Under the pieces are notes generated by a model. That model saw only the letters and a program-made list of their open reading frames with translations. It was not told the origin of the DNA and did no database searches. A DNA stretch of 64,000 nt, taken from contig NZ_JABSNP010000011.1 of assembly GCF_013294115.1 (NCBI RefSeq), positions 1-64,000 on the forward strand. The letters are read 5' to 3'. Shown here in pieces: positions 44,601 to 54,658 of this stretch. This DNA comes from Hymenobacter caeli (GTDB taxonomy: Bacteria; Bacteroidota; Bacteroidia; Cytophagales; Hymenobacteraceae). The position numbers and the translations under genes are program-made. The stretch's first letter is position 1, and each line of letters starts with the position of its first letter.

Positions 44601-46001
44601 TCAGTTTAATCTATCTAAGTTGTATTGTATAGCTGTGAATACTTCATGCTCTTTGTTAAGAGATTTTAAAAAGTCTTGTCTAGCCTCTTTAAAATATATC
44701 TTGGCCTTCGTAAAGTCTTTAATGGAACTGTAAAAAAGAGCAAGGTGATATTTTATATTACCTTGGGCTTCTAGGTTCGTAGTAAAATCTTTGAGCTTTC
44801 GTGACAGTATTTCGATTAATTTTTCTTTCTCATCATACAGAATATCTATTAAATCTTGACAAACAGTCGGGTTAGTTGGGCCTAAATCGAAAAAGATGTC
44901 GATAATAGGATTCAAATAATCAGTGTCTTTATTAGTTGCTACAGCTAATTCAATACGACCTTTTATTGCCTCATAGCTTGTTTGGCAAAGGCTAATGCTC
45001 TCTATGAATTTTTGATCAGCCTCTTCGAATTTATTTGCTGATTGTAAAATTTTTCCCTGTGTAATAAGGATTGACGCTATTTCTGTATTGTCTTTTGTTA
45101 TTGAAATTATTTCGCTAAGCTCTGCTAATTCACTTCTTAATTTAGCTTCTATATCGATGGCTATAGGTAAAGCTTTTGCAAGTATGTATTCAAGTTTTTT
45201 TATATTCTTGTCTTTTAATTCATCAGGCGTAAATAATACGCACAAGAAGAAGAATTCATTGAATTCTACAAAACCAGTATACTCAGGAGTATGATAAGAG
45301 TCTATAATTATTTTTCTTAATTTGGTTTTTGCGTCACTTCTCCTAATAGTGCTTTGATATGTAGTTTTAGCATTTGATGATAACGAGATTGTATACTCCT
45401 CTTGAAATTTTATGAGTTTTTCTAGTGAACTTAACTGTTCGGTTTTACTTATGATTTTTATATACATCCATTCTTTTTTCTTTCGTGCTTCTTCTAGGCT
45501 TAACCCGCGTTGGAAAACTGCTGCATTTATACCTTCTACGTGGGACGCATCTATAACCCATCCAAAAGGACTTGGTATTAAAACGCCATACTTACCACTG
45601 TAAGGGATTGCTCCGAACCCTTGAAAATCTTTTAATTCATCAAAATTAAGAATATCAAGTTCAAGTCTGCTAGGGTCATTGTAAGCTCTATTTATTGCGG
45701 CTTGGGAGTATCCTTTTTGTGTAATTAATAATCCTTTATCAGCTCCTACGTCCTGCATCATCGCTAGAAATGATTCAACATCTTTCACATCAATATTTTC
45801 CGAATAGTATTTGCCGTCAACAATAATTGTAATCTTTTCCCCAGCAGCATAATCTTGTACTAAGATGTCAATTTGACGGTCTGCTTTAGAATAGCGCCCG
45901 GGTAAAGAAGCATTGTGTGTGATTTCCGCTTCGGGATACATATCCTGAAATTGAGTATGAATTTCCTTCTCGTACTTCTTCCAATCCATCAATCCAGACA
46001 T
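44601..46001 (-). CDS. Mrr-like restriction endonuclease domain fused to TPR-like repeats
   Basis: 466 residues. Residues about 1-135 are an Mrr-type PD-(D/E)xK nuclease: the Asp in DRQIDILVQDY, then the VDGKYY core supplying the second acidic residue and Lys, then LLITQKGYSQAAINRA. The middle is of unknown fold, and residues about 290-466 form TPR-like helical pairs (ASILITQGKILQSANKFEEADQKF, IKYHLALFYSSIKDFTKAKIYFKEA). The gene is strongly AT-rich against GC-rich neighbours, so probably recently acquired. It is convergent with hen1 (5 bases apart), placing a predicted nuclease inside the RNA-repair locus. Whether it cuts DNA or RNA is unknown. Confidence 0.8.
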   Translation of the reverse strand: MSGLMDWKKYEKEIHTQFQDMYPEAEITHNASLPGRYSKADRQIDILVQDYAAGEKITIIVDGKYYSENIDVKDVESFLAMMQDVGADKGLLITQKGYSQAAINRAYNDPSRLELDILNFDELKDFQGFGAIPYSGKYGVLIPSPFGWVIDASHVEGINAAVFQRGLSLEEARKKKEWMYIKIISKTEQLSSLEKLIKFQEEYTISLSSNAKTTYQSTIRRSDAKTKLRKIIIDSYHTPEYTGFVEFNEFFFLCVLFTPDELKDKNIKKLEYILAKALPIAIDIEAKLRSELAELSEIISITKDNTEIASILITQGKILQSANKFEEADQKFIESISLCQTSYEAIKGRIELAVATNKDTDYLNPIIDIFFDLGPTNPTVCQDLIDILYDEKEKLIEILSRKLKDFTTNLEAQGNIKYHLALFYSSIKDFTKAKIYFKEARQDFLKSLNKEHEVFTAIQYNLDRLN

Positions 46002-46065
46002 TTTTTGTTCAAGTTAAGTAAGTATGCGCTCTATACGCATGCAAAGGTTTCTTAAGATAATACTA

Positions 46066-46218
46066 ATGCCCCAAGATACCCTGAAGGTCCCCGAACTTGC
46101 CCTGGTGCTGCTCATTGGCAGCACGGGGGCGGGCAAGTCCACGTTTGCCCGGCGCTTGTTCCAGCCTACCGAAATAGTGTCGTCGGCTACTCGCCGGGGC
46201 CCCAGCGGTAGGGGCTAG
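46066..46218 (+). pseudogene. Truncated duplicate of the pnkp 5' end
   Basis: The first 43 codons repeat the start of pnkp (47013 onward) with only a few base changes. They include the complete P-loop GSTGAGKST and the following FARRLF.PTEIVSS, then diverge to a stop after GPSGRG. It is far too short for a kinase domain. The ATG context also matches the real gene. It is a remnant of duplication or of an earlier pnkp copy adjacent to hen1. Confidence 0.85.
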
Positions 46219-46275
46219 CGGAACCGGGTGCGGTTGGCCCGTTGTTTTTACCTTGCCCACTCAAGCCATTTACCT

Positions 46276-46473
46276 ATGAAACCTGCCCTTACTGCTGCTG
46301 CCAAAGCCGCCAAGCGCCAGCAACTGGCGGAAGCCATGCGTGCCTCGTTCCGCATCGAAGGCATCCAGGTTTCGGCCGAGCAGGCCCGGGCGGCGCTGCG
46401 CGCGGTAGAGGCTAGCTTGGAGTATCGTGCGGACTTTCAGTTAGCGGAATCTGAGGCAAAGCGACCCGCATAA
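46276..46473 (+). CDS. Orphan Fic-antitoxin-like (VbhA-type) small protein
   Basis: 65 residues, helical and basic at the N terminus. It contains SFRIEGIQVSAEQARAAL, whose SFRIEG fits the (S/T)xxxE(G/N) inhibitory motif by which VbhA-type antitoxins block Fic AMP-transferases. No fic gene follows; the next gene lies on the opposite strand and overlaps the last 62 bases. It is therefore either an orphan antitoxin or a remnant of a toxin-antitoxin pair. The match rests on the motif and size only. Confidence 0.55.
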   Translation: MKPALTAAAKAAKRQQLAEAMRASFRIEGIQVSAEQARAALRAVEASLEYRADFQLAESEAKRPA

Positions 46474-46984
46474 AGTCTTTAAAACCTTCTTCAAATTCCT
46501 CACGGGCCAGGTCGCCGGGCTTGCCGTATTGCGCGGTGAGGTGGTCGTTGAAATTTATAAGTGTCGGCCTATGCGCAGCTTGTAGTTTCAATTTTGCCTG
46601 GACTGTTGCAAGTTCGTTGGGATGATTCAGGTCGACGATAATAAGTCTGTCGACTACCCGATTAGCTTCTAGGTGGGTTATTTCTGCCTGAAACGGGTTG
46701 TCATCAACCCAATAAAAGTCGGATTCTAATGCGATGGCTTCGGTCTTGAGCGTATCCCAATTTGTGGAATGCACGGCATCTTTGAGTTGCTCAAGCGTCG
46801 CGGGAAGTAGGAATTGCGCAAGATATTTGAGTGCGGAACGGCTGTCACCTTTGCAATGCGTGGTCAACCAGTAGCATTCGAATTGTTGCGTCACAAAAGC
46901 AACAAACGCATCGACGCCGGGCGCGGCTCGCGTGTGTTTTGACGTAAGCAAAACGCCGTCAATGTCTAAATAAAGCTTCGCCAT
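46412..46984 (-). CDS. HAD-domain protein (RNA-repair-associated HAD_SAK type)
   Basis: 190 residues. The N terminus LYLDIDGVLLTSK carries the HAD nucleophile/acid pair DxD. FECYWLTTHCK supplies the motif II region, and FYWVDDNPF the acidic motif IV. This resembles the HAD family named from Swiss-army-knife RNA-repair proteins. It would act as a phosphatase, perhaps on RNA ends or a cyclic phosphate product (inference). It is transcribed away from pnkp, and its first codon is 28 bases from the pnkp ATG, so the two share a divergent promoter region. The C-terminal end overlaps the Fic-antitoxin-like gene on the other strand. Confidence 0.7.
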   Translation of the reverse strand: MAKLYLDIDGVLLTSKHTRAAPGVDAFVAFVTQQFECYWLTTHCKGDSRSALKYLAQFLLPATLEQLKDAVHSTNWDTLKTEAIALESDFYWVDDNPFQAEITHLEANRVVDRLIIVDLNHPNELATVQAKLKLQAAHRPTLINFNDHLTAQYGKPGDLAREEFEEGFKDFMRVALPQIPLTESPHDTPS

Positions 46985-47012
46985 TGGGTGGGGTTATCAT
47001 TTGCCAGAAACA

Positions 47013-49775
47013 ATGCCCCAAGATACCCTGAAGGTCCCCGAACTTGCTCTGGTGCTGCTTATTGGCAGCACGGGGGCGGGCAAGTCCACGTTTGCCCGGC
47101 GCTTATTTAAGCCCACCGAAATTGTGTCGTCGGACACCTGCCGGGGCTTGGTGGCCGACGACGAAAACGACCAATCGGCCAGCGCCGACGCCTTTGAGCT
47201 GCTGCACTACTTGGTGGCCAAGCGCCTGAAGCGCGGCCTGCTGACCGTGGTGGACGCCACCAACGTGCAGCCCGAGGGCCGCAAGCCCCTGGTGGCCCTG
47301 GCCCGGCAGTACCACGTGCTGCCCGTGGCCGTGGTGCTCGACGTGCCCGACGGCGTGGCCCTGGCCCGCAATGCCCAGCGCCCCGAGCGGCGCGGCGTGG
47401 GGCCCCACGTGGTGGCCCGCCACCGCCAGGCGCTGCGCCGCAGCCTGCGCACCCTCAAGGAGGAAGGGTTCCGGCACATCCACCACCTGCGCGGCGAGGC
47501 GGAAATTGACGCGGTGCAAAGCATCGTCCGCGAGCGGCTCTACAACAACCGCCGGGAGGAAACGGGGCCCTTCGACCTCATCGGCGACGTGCACGGCTGC
47601 TACCACGAGCTGCGCGCGCTGCTGGAGAATCTGGGCTACCAGATTCTGGAGGAGCCGATTTTGGATATCCGGGATTTGGGCGTGCGGGTGGTGGCCCCGC
47701 TCACCTCACCCCCGGCCCCTCTCCCGCGGAGAGGGGAGCCAGACGCAAGCGAAACAGAATCGTTAGGCTCCCCCTCTCCGCGGGAGAGGGGGCCGGGGGG
47801 TGAGGTTCTGGGGCCGCGCCGCCGCGCTATTTTCCTGGGCGACCTCGTGGACCGGGGCCCCGCCTCGCCGCAGGTGCTGCGCCTGGTGATGAGCATGGTG
47901 CGCGCCGGCACCGCCCTGTGCGTGCCCGGCAACCACGACATCAAGCTCCTGCGCCACCTCAACGGCAAGAAAGTCACCGTGAACCACGGCCTGGCCGAAA
48001 CCCTGGCCCAGCTGGAGGCCGAGCCCGAAGCGTTCAAGGGCGAAGTGCGGCGCTTCCTCGACGGGCTGGTGAGCCACTACGTGCTCGACGGCGGCCGGCT
48101 GGTGGTCGCCCACGCCGGGATGCCCGAGGCCATGCAGGGGCGCGGCTCGGGGGCCGTGCGGGCCTTCGCGCTCTTTGGCGAAAGCACCGGCGAGATTGAC
48201 GAGTTCGGCCTGCCCGTGCGCTACGAGTGGGCCCGCGAGTACCGCGGCCGGGCCCTGGTGGCCTTCGGCCACACGCCCGTGCCCGACGCTGAGTGGCTCA
48301 ACAACACCATCGACCTCGACACGGGCTGCGTGTTCGGGGGGCGCCTCACGGCCCTGCGCTACCCCGAGCGCGAGCTGGTGGCCGTGCCCGCCGCGCAGGT
48401 GTACTCCGAGCCCGTGCGCCCGCTGAATTATAAGCAGTTAGCTGCTAGCACTCAGCTGTTAGCTTCTTCGCCCGACGGAGCAAGCCAGAACGGAAAGCTA
48501 ACAGCTAATAGCTATCAGCTAGAAGCTGATGAAACGCTCGACATCCGCGACGTGACGGGCAAGCAGTTCATCGAAACCCGGCTGCTGCGCGGCGTCACCA
48601 TCCGGGAGGAAAACGCGGTGGCCGCTTTGGAGGTGATGTCGCGCTTCGCCGTGCATCCCAAGTGGCTGCTGTACCTGCCGCCCACCATGTCGCCCACCGA
48701 AACCTCGGCCCTGCCCGACTTGCTCGAACACCCCGCCGAAGCATTCGCCTACTACCGGCGGCAGGGCGTGGAGCGCGTGGTGTGCGAAGAAAAGCACATG
48801 GGCAGCCGCGTGGTGGTGGTGCTGGGCAAGGATGAAGCCGCCATCCAGCGCCGCCTGGGGCTGGCGGGCGAGGGCATCGGCAAGTGCTACACCCGCACCG
48901 GCCGCAACTTTTTCACCGACGGGGCCCTGGAAACGGCCTTCCTGGCCCGCCTGCGCGACGCCCTGAGCACCGCCGGCTTCTGGGAGAAGTTCGACACCGA
49001 CTGGGTGTGCCTCGACGCCGAGCTGCTGCCGTGGTCGGCCAAGGCCCAGGAGCTGGTGAAAACCCAGTACGCCGCCGTGGCCGCCGCCGCCACCGCCGCC
49101 CTGCCCCAGGCCGAAGCCGTGCTGGCCGATGCCGCCGCCCGCGGCCTCGATGGCGCCGAAGCCCTGCTGGCCCGCACCACCGCCCGCCGCCAGGCCGCCA
49201 CCCACTACGCCGACGCCTACCGCCGCTACTGCTGGCCGGTGCACTCGCTCGACGACCTCAAGCTGGCCCCCTTCCACCTGCTGGCCACCGAAGGCAAAAC
49301 GTACTTCGACCGCGACCACGCCTGGCACATGGAAACCCTGCGTGCCCTCGCCCTGGCCGACCCGGGCCTGCTGCGCGCCACGCCCTACCGCGTGGTGCCC
49401 CTGCACGACCCCGCCGCCGTGGAAGCCGCCATCCAGTGGTGGACGGACCTGACGGCGGCCGGCGGCGAGGGCATGGTGGTGAAGCCCTACGACTTCGTGG
49501 CCCTGCGCGGCCAGAGCCTGCTGCAACCCGCCCTCAAGTGCCGGGGCCCCGAGTACCTGCGCATCATCTACGGCCCCGACTACCTGCTGCCGGGCAACCT
49601 GGAGCGCCTGCGCCAGCGCAACGTGAAAGCCAAGCGCAACCTGGCCCTGCGCGAGTTTTCGCTGGGCGTGGAAGGGCTGGAGCGCTTCGTGGCCGGGCAG
49701 CCCCTGCGCCGCGTGCACCAGTGCGTGTTCGGCGTGCTGGCCCTGGAAAGCGAGGCCGTGGACCCGCGGCTGTAG
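47013..49775 (+). CDS. pnkp: Polynucleotide kinase-phosphatase (bacterial RNA repair)
   Basis: 920 residues from the ATG at 47013; relatives are nearer 850. Kinase domain: P-loop GSTGAGKST near 20. Calcineurin-like phosphatase domain about 185-470: IGDVHGC, GDLVDRGP, PGNHD, VAHAGMP. Ligase (nucleotidyltransferase) domain from about 515: CEEKHMGSR with the adenylated Lys near 594, then GEGMVVKPYDF. Known role: heals 5'-OH and 2',3'-cyclic-phosphate ends of cleaved RNA and, with Hen1, reseals them. The extra length comes from two palindromic repeats read in frame, one inside the phosphatase domain (47701-47815) and one in the linker before the ligase (about 48426-48535). Confidence 0.95.
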   Translation: MPQDTLKVPELALVLLIGSTGAGKSTFARRLFKPTEIVSSDTCRGLVADDENDQSASADAFELLHYLVAKRLKRGLLTVVDATNVQPEGRKPLVALARQYHVLPVAVVLDVPDGVALARNAQRPERRGVGPHVVARHRQALRRSLRTLKEEGFRHIHHLRGEAEIDAVQSIVRERLYNNRREETGPFDLIGDVHGCYHELRALLENLGYQILEEPILDIRDLGVRVVAPLTSPPAPLPRRGEPDASETESLGSPSPRERGPGGEVLGPRRRAIFLGDLVDRGPASPQVLRLVMSMVRAGTALCVPGNHDIKLLRHLNGKKVTVNHGLAETLAQLEAEPEAFKGEVRRFLDGLVSHYVLDGGRLVVAHAGMPEAMQGRGSGAVRAFALFGESTGEIDEFGLPVRYEWAREYRGRALVAFGHTPVPDAEWLNNTIDLDTGCVFGGRLTALRYPERELVAVPAAQVYSEPVRPLNYKQLAASTQLLASSPDGASQNGKLTANSYQLEADETLDIRDVTGKQFIETRLLRGVTIREENAVAALEVMSRFAVHPKWLLYLPPTMSPTETSALPDLLEHPAEAFAYYRRQGVERVVCEEKHMGSRVVVVLGKDEAAIQRRLGLAGEGIGKCYTRTGRNFFTDGALETAFLARLRDALSTAGFWEKFDTDWVCLDAELLPWSAKAQELVKTQYAAVAAAATAALPQAEAVLADAAARGLDGAEALLARTTARRQAATHYADAYRRYCWPVHSLDDLKLAPFHLLATEGKTYFDRDHAWHMETLRALALADPGLLRATPYRVVPLHDPAAVEAAIQWWTDLTAAGGEGMVVKPYDFVALRGQSLLQPALKCRGPEYLRIIYGPDYLLPGNLERLRQRNVKAKRNLALREFSLGVEGLERFVAGQPLRRVHQCVFGVLALESEAVDPRL
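47701..47815. repeat. Palindromic repeat inserted in frame in pnkp (family 1)
   Basis: Two GC-rich halves, each built of CTCACCCCC-GGCCCC-TCTCC type words and their complement, face each other across an AT-richer centre. It adds about 38 residues (LTSPPAPLPRRGEPDASETE and beyond) between GVRVVAP and RRAIFLGDLVDRGP without breaking the frame. The same family occurs at 60057-60189. Confidence 0.85.
48426..48535. repeat. Second palindromic repeat in frame in pnkp (family 2)
   Basis: Arms rich in AGCTGTTAGCTT and its complement flank a GC-richer centre. The stretch encodes about 36 residues (NYKQLAASTQLLASSPDGAS onward) in the linker between phosphatase and ligase domains. Short related words occur between genes near 38630-38690 and 120-160. 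Confidence 0.7.
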
Positions 49776-49786
49776 GTAGCGACAGC
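49610..49786 (+). repeat. 177-bp direct repeat, copy 1 (pnkp 3' end)
   Basis: The last 55 codons of pnkp plus 11 bases past the stop. An identical copy lies at 50489-50665, offset 879 bases. Confidence 0.97.
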
Positions 49787-49826
49787 AACAGAAAAAGCCG
49801 CTCATTGAGCGGCTTTTTCTGTTGCT
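49784..49826. terminator. Strong bidirectional terminator after pnkp
   Basis: Perfect 21-bp inverted repeat with a one-base centre, containing GAAAAAGCC and GGCTTTTTC, giving a T tract on both strands. It lies between the pnkp stop and the stop of the leftward 52-residue gene at 49851. The second copy of the pnkp 3' end lacks it. Confidence 0.9.
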
Positions 49827-49850
49827 GTTACTGATTTACACTATGGGAAG

Positions 49851-50009
49851 TTAGCCCGGAAGTAGGTGCTTCGGGATTTGTCCTTCGCGAAGCATTTCAT
49901 TTGCTTTTACTAATTTTTCCTTGAATGGATTTTGCTCCTGGTACTTCGCCAACGATTTCTTGATGCGCACAATGGGCACCTTGCTCGCGTTCAATTCTTT
50001 AATGGTCAT
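49851..50009 (-). CDS. Small basic protein (52 aa) next to DUF6934 gene
   Basis: 52 residues starting MTIKELNASKVPIVRIKKSL and ending IPKHLLPG. Helical, Lys-rich, no membrane segment. It starts 9 bases after the DUF6934 stop on the same strand, so the two form a mini-operon. No family is recognised; size and pairing would suit an antitoxin or accessory factor, but nothing specific supports it. Confidence 0.55.
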   Translation of the reverse strand: MTIKELNASKVPIVRIKKSLAKYQEQNPFKEKLVKANEMLREGQIPKHLLPG

Positions 50010-50018
50010 GGCCGTAAG

Positions 50019-50462
50019 TTATTTTTTGCGTCTAACTAAAAAAGCATCGTACGTCACGCCCCTCGTGAATTCTTTCCAAATACCTTCATTACGGCCGTAA
50101 AGTTCAAAATCGTCTTTGGCTTCTGCTTGGTACTTGGTCAGGCCCATACGGTAGAGGCGGGTTCGCGCTGGAGTGTTGCCGGCCGCGAAAATAACAGCAT
50201 CGGGGTAACGGTCGAAGAAAGCATAAACGCAGCCGGCCACCGTGGCTAGTACTTGGTCGCTGTCGCCGTTGTTGGAAATGCTGGAGTCATCTAGTTCTCC
50301 CGTCAACGGGTCTTTATCGCCTAAAGCCAGGTTGTATAGTCCAGCTTGGTTGGTTTCCGCGAAGATGACCAATTTTGGGATGTTCCCTCTTGGTCCTGAG
50401 CTGGTAAATTCGTATACCTTCAGGGTCGGGTCGGCTTCCAGCAGGTACTGTTTCAAGTGCAT
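50019..50462 (-). CDS. DUF6934-like protein
   Basis: 147 residues from the ATG at 50462 (MHLKQYLLEADPTLKVYEF). The pattern FTSSGPRGNIPKLVIF, YNLALGD, then VLATVAGCVYAFFDRYPDAVIFAAGNTPARTRLYRMGLTKY and a closing FELYG resembles the Bacteroidota-specific DUF6934 family, which usually comes with a small companion gene as here. No function is known to me; the small two-gene layout suggests a toxin-antitoxin-like or defence accessory pair (inference). The module lies exactly between two identical copies of the pnkp 3' end. Confidence 0.6.
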   Translation of the reverse strand: MHLKQYLLEADPTLKVYEFTSSGPRGNIPKLVIFAETNQAGLYNLALGDKDPLTGELDDSSISNNGDSDQVLATVAGCVYAFFDRYPDAVIFAAGNTPARTRLYRMGLTKYQAEAKDDFELYGRNEGIWKEFTRGVTYDAFLVRRKK

Positions 50463-50488
50463 GAAGGCAAAGATATAAGCGGCCTGAA

Positions 50489-50665
50489 GCGCCAGCGCAA
50501 CGTGAAAGCCAAGCGCAACCTGGCCCTGCGCGAGTTTTCGCTGGGCGTGGAAGGGCTGGAGCGCTTCGTGGCCGGGCAGCCCCTGCGCCGCGTGCACCAG
50601 TGCGTGTTCGGCGTGCTGGCCCTGGAAAGCGAGGCCGTGGACCCGCGGCTGTAGGTAGCGACAGC
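50489..50665 (+). repeat. 177-bp direct repeat, copy 2 (detached pnkp 3' end)
   Basis: Identical to 49610-49786. The reading frame still encodes the last pnkp residues (RNVKAKRNLALREFSLGVEG onward) but lacks the rest of the gene. It is a gene fragment, not a functional coding sequence. About 170 AT-rich bases without a gene follow. Confidence 0.97.
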
Positions 50666-50834
50666 GAGTAGCAACTCAATCATCGGACTCGTAATCGAGC
50701 GAAGCCAGCCCGTCCAAACCATTCAACTTTTGGGGATTACTACGCACTATTATTCGGCGAATTTTCGGGCCAGTAGTATTAAAGACAAAATCATTAACTA
50801 GCAAAAAATTAAGAAGTTAATGAATATAATGTTA

Positions 50835-51086
50835 TCAACAGGCGACTACGAAATGGGTGAAGTTTTCGATGAGCGCCGCTTGTTCCCCGGGCCGCCATTG
50901 CAGCCGGTACACCACCGGCAAGCCGCCGGCGCTGACGTGCAGCGTCAGTCCGTCTTCGTAGGGCACAAAATTGGTGTGCTCAAACACCCAGGTTTCGCCC
51001 ACGGGGTACGCCTGGCCGTCGTAATCAACGAATGCCCGCACCACGCGGTAGCGCTGGCCCGGCGTAAGCTTCTGAATAGCAGCCAT
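50835..51086 (-). CDS. DUF3601-like protein
   Basis: 83 residues from the ATG at 51086 (MAAIQKLTPGQRYRVVRAF). The pattern VDYDGQAYPVGETWVFEHTNFVPYEDGLTLHV and RLQWRPGEQAALIENF matches the small DUF3601 family. All-beta, soluble. Function unknown. It starts 2 bases after the TMEM175 gene stop, so the two are co-transcribed, which may indicate a shared role. Confidence 0.8.
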   Translation of the reverse strand: MAAIQKLTPGQRYRVVRAFVDYDGQAYPVGETWVFEHTNFVPYEDGLTLHVSAGGLPVVYRLQWRPGEQAALIENFTHFVVAC

Positions 51087-51088
51087 AC

Positions 51089-51679
51089 TTATTCCTGGGG
51101 CGTGGCCAGCAGCGTGCGTTCGATGCGGCGGTCGGGCACCAGCCACATCAGGGCCACGAAAACGTAGCAGGCCCCCGCCAGCCAGGGCAGCCAGAAGCTG
51201 CTGGCGATGCCCGCCAGGTAAAGCACCGGCGAGAGCTTGCCCTTCCAGTCGCGCCCCAAGGCGCGGGCCAGCGGCCCGTCGGGGCCCCCATTCACGGCAA
51301 TAATGCAGTGTTGCAGAACGGCATACGCCACCGCCGAACCCATCAGAATGCCGCCGTACAGGGCCAGGGTGGCCGGTGCAAAGTGGTTTTCGCCCATCCA
51401 GCCGGTGGCAAACGGCGTGAGCGAGAGCCAGAACAGCAGGTGCAGGTTGGCCCACAGCACGCCGCCGCTCACCTGCCGGGTACCGCTAAGCAGGTGGTGG
51501 TGGTTGTTCCAATAAATGCCCACGTACACAAAGCTCAGCACGTAGCTCAGAAACACGGGCAGCAGCGGCCACAGCGCCGCAAAGTCGGCCCCGTGCGGCA
51601 CTTTTAATTCTAACACCATGATGGTGAGGATGATGGCAAGTACACCGTCGCTGAAGGCTTCGAGGCGGGTTTTGTGCAT
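51089..51679 (-). CDS. TMEM175-family (DUF1211) membrane protein, putative potassium channel
   Basis: 196 residues. It begins with the family signature RLEAFSDGVLAIILTIMVLELK; the FSD motif in helix 1 is characteristic. About six transmembrane helices follow, the expected number for a bacterial single-repeat TMEM175, which assembles as a tetramer and conducts K+. Upstream of the DUF3601 gene in a two-gene operon. Confidence 0.92.
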   Translation of the reverse strand: MHKTRLEAFSDGVLAIILTIMVLELKVPHGADFAALWPLLPVFLSYVLSFVYVGIYWNNHHHLLSGTRQVSGGVLWANLHLLFWLSLTPFATGWMGENHFAPATLALYGGILMGSAVAYAVLQHCIIAVNGGPDGPLARALGRDWKGKLSPVLYLAGIASSFWLPWLAGACYVFVALMWLVPDRRIERTLLATPQE

Positions 51680-51751
51680 GGGGCAAGGAAATAGGGCGGG
51701 TACGCTGCTGGCACAGCTGCCGGGCCGGAAATGGTGCTAAAGTAAGTCCAC

Positions 51752-51786
51752 AAAAAAACGCCGCCCCGTTGTCAGGGCGACGTTTT
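51752..51786 (-). terminator. Rho-independent terminator after katG
   Basis: Stem of 12 bp with one mismatch (AAAACG-GCCC type arms), loop of about 7 bases, and a T run of seven on the minus strand, 40 bases past the katG stop at 51826. Confidence 0.85.
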
Positions 51787-51825
51787 CTTAACATAACCAG
51801 CAAGCAATAGCTCGCCAGTTCAACC

Positions 51826-54658
<2,833 letters not shown>

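Noticed and set aside
49784..49826. Terminal inverted repeat of an insertion sequence beside the DUF6934 module
   Set aside because: The hairpin has T tracts on both strands and fits a bidirectional terminator; no transposase or matching partner repeat is found.
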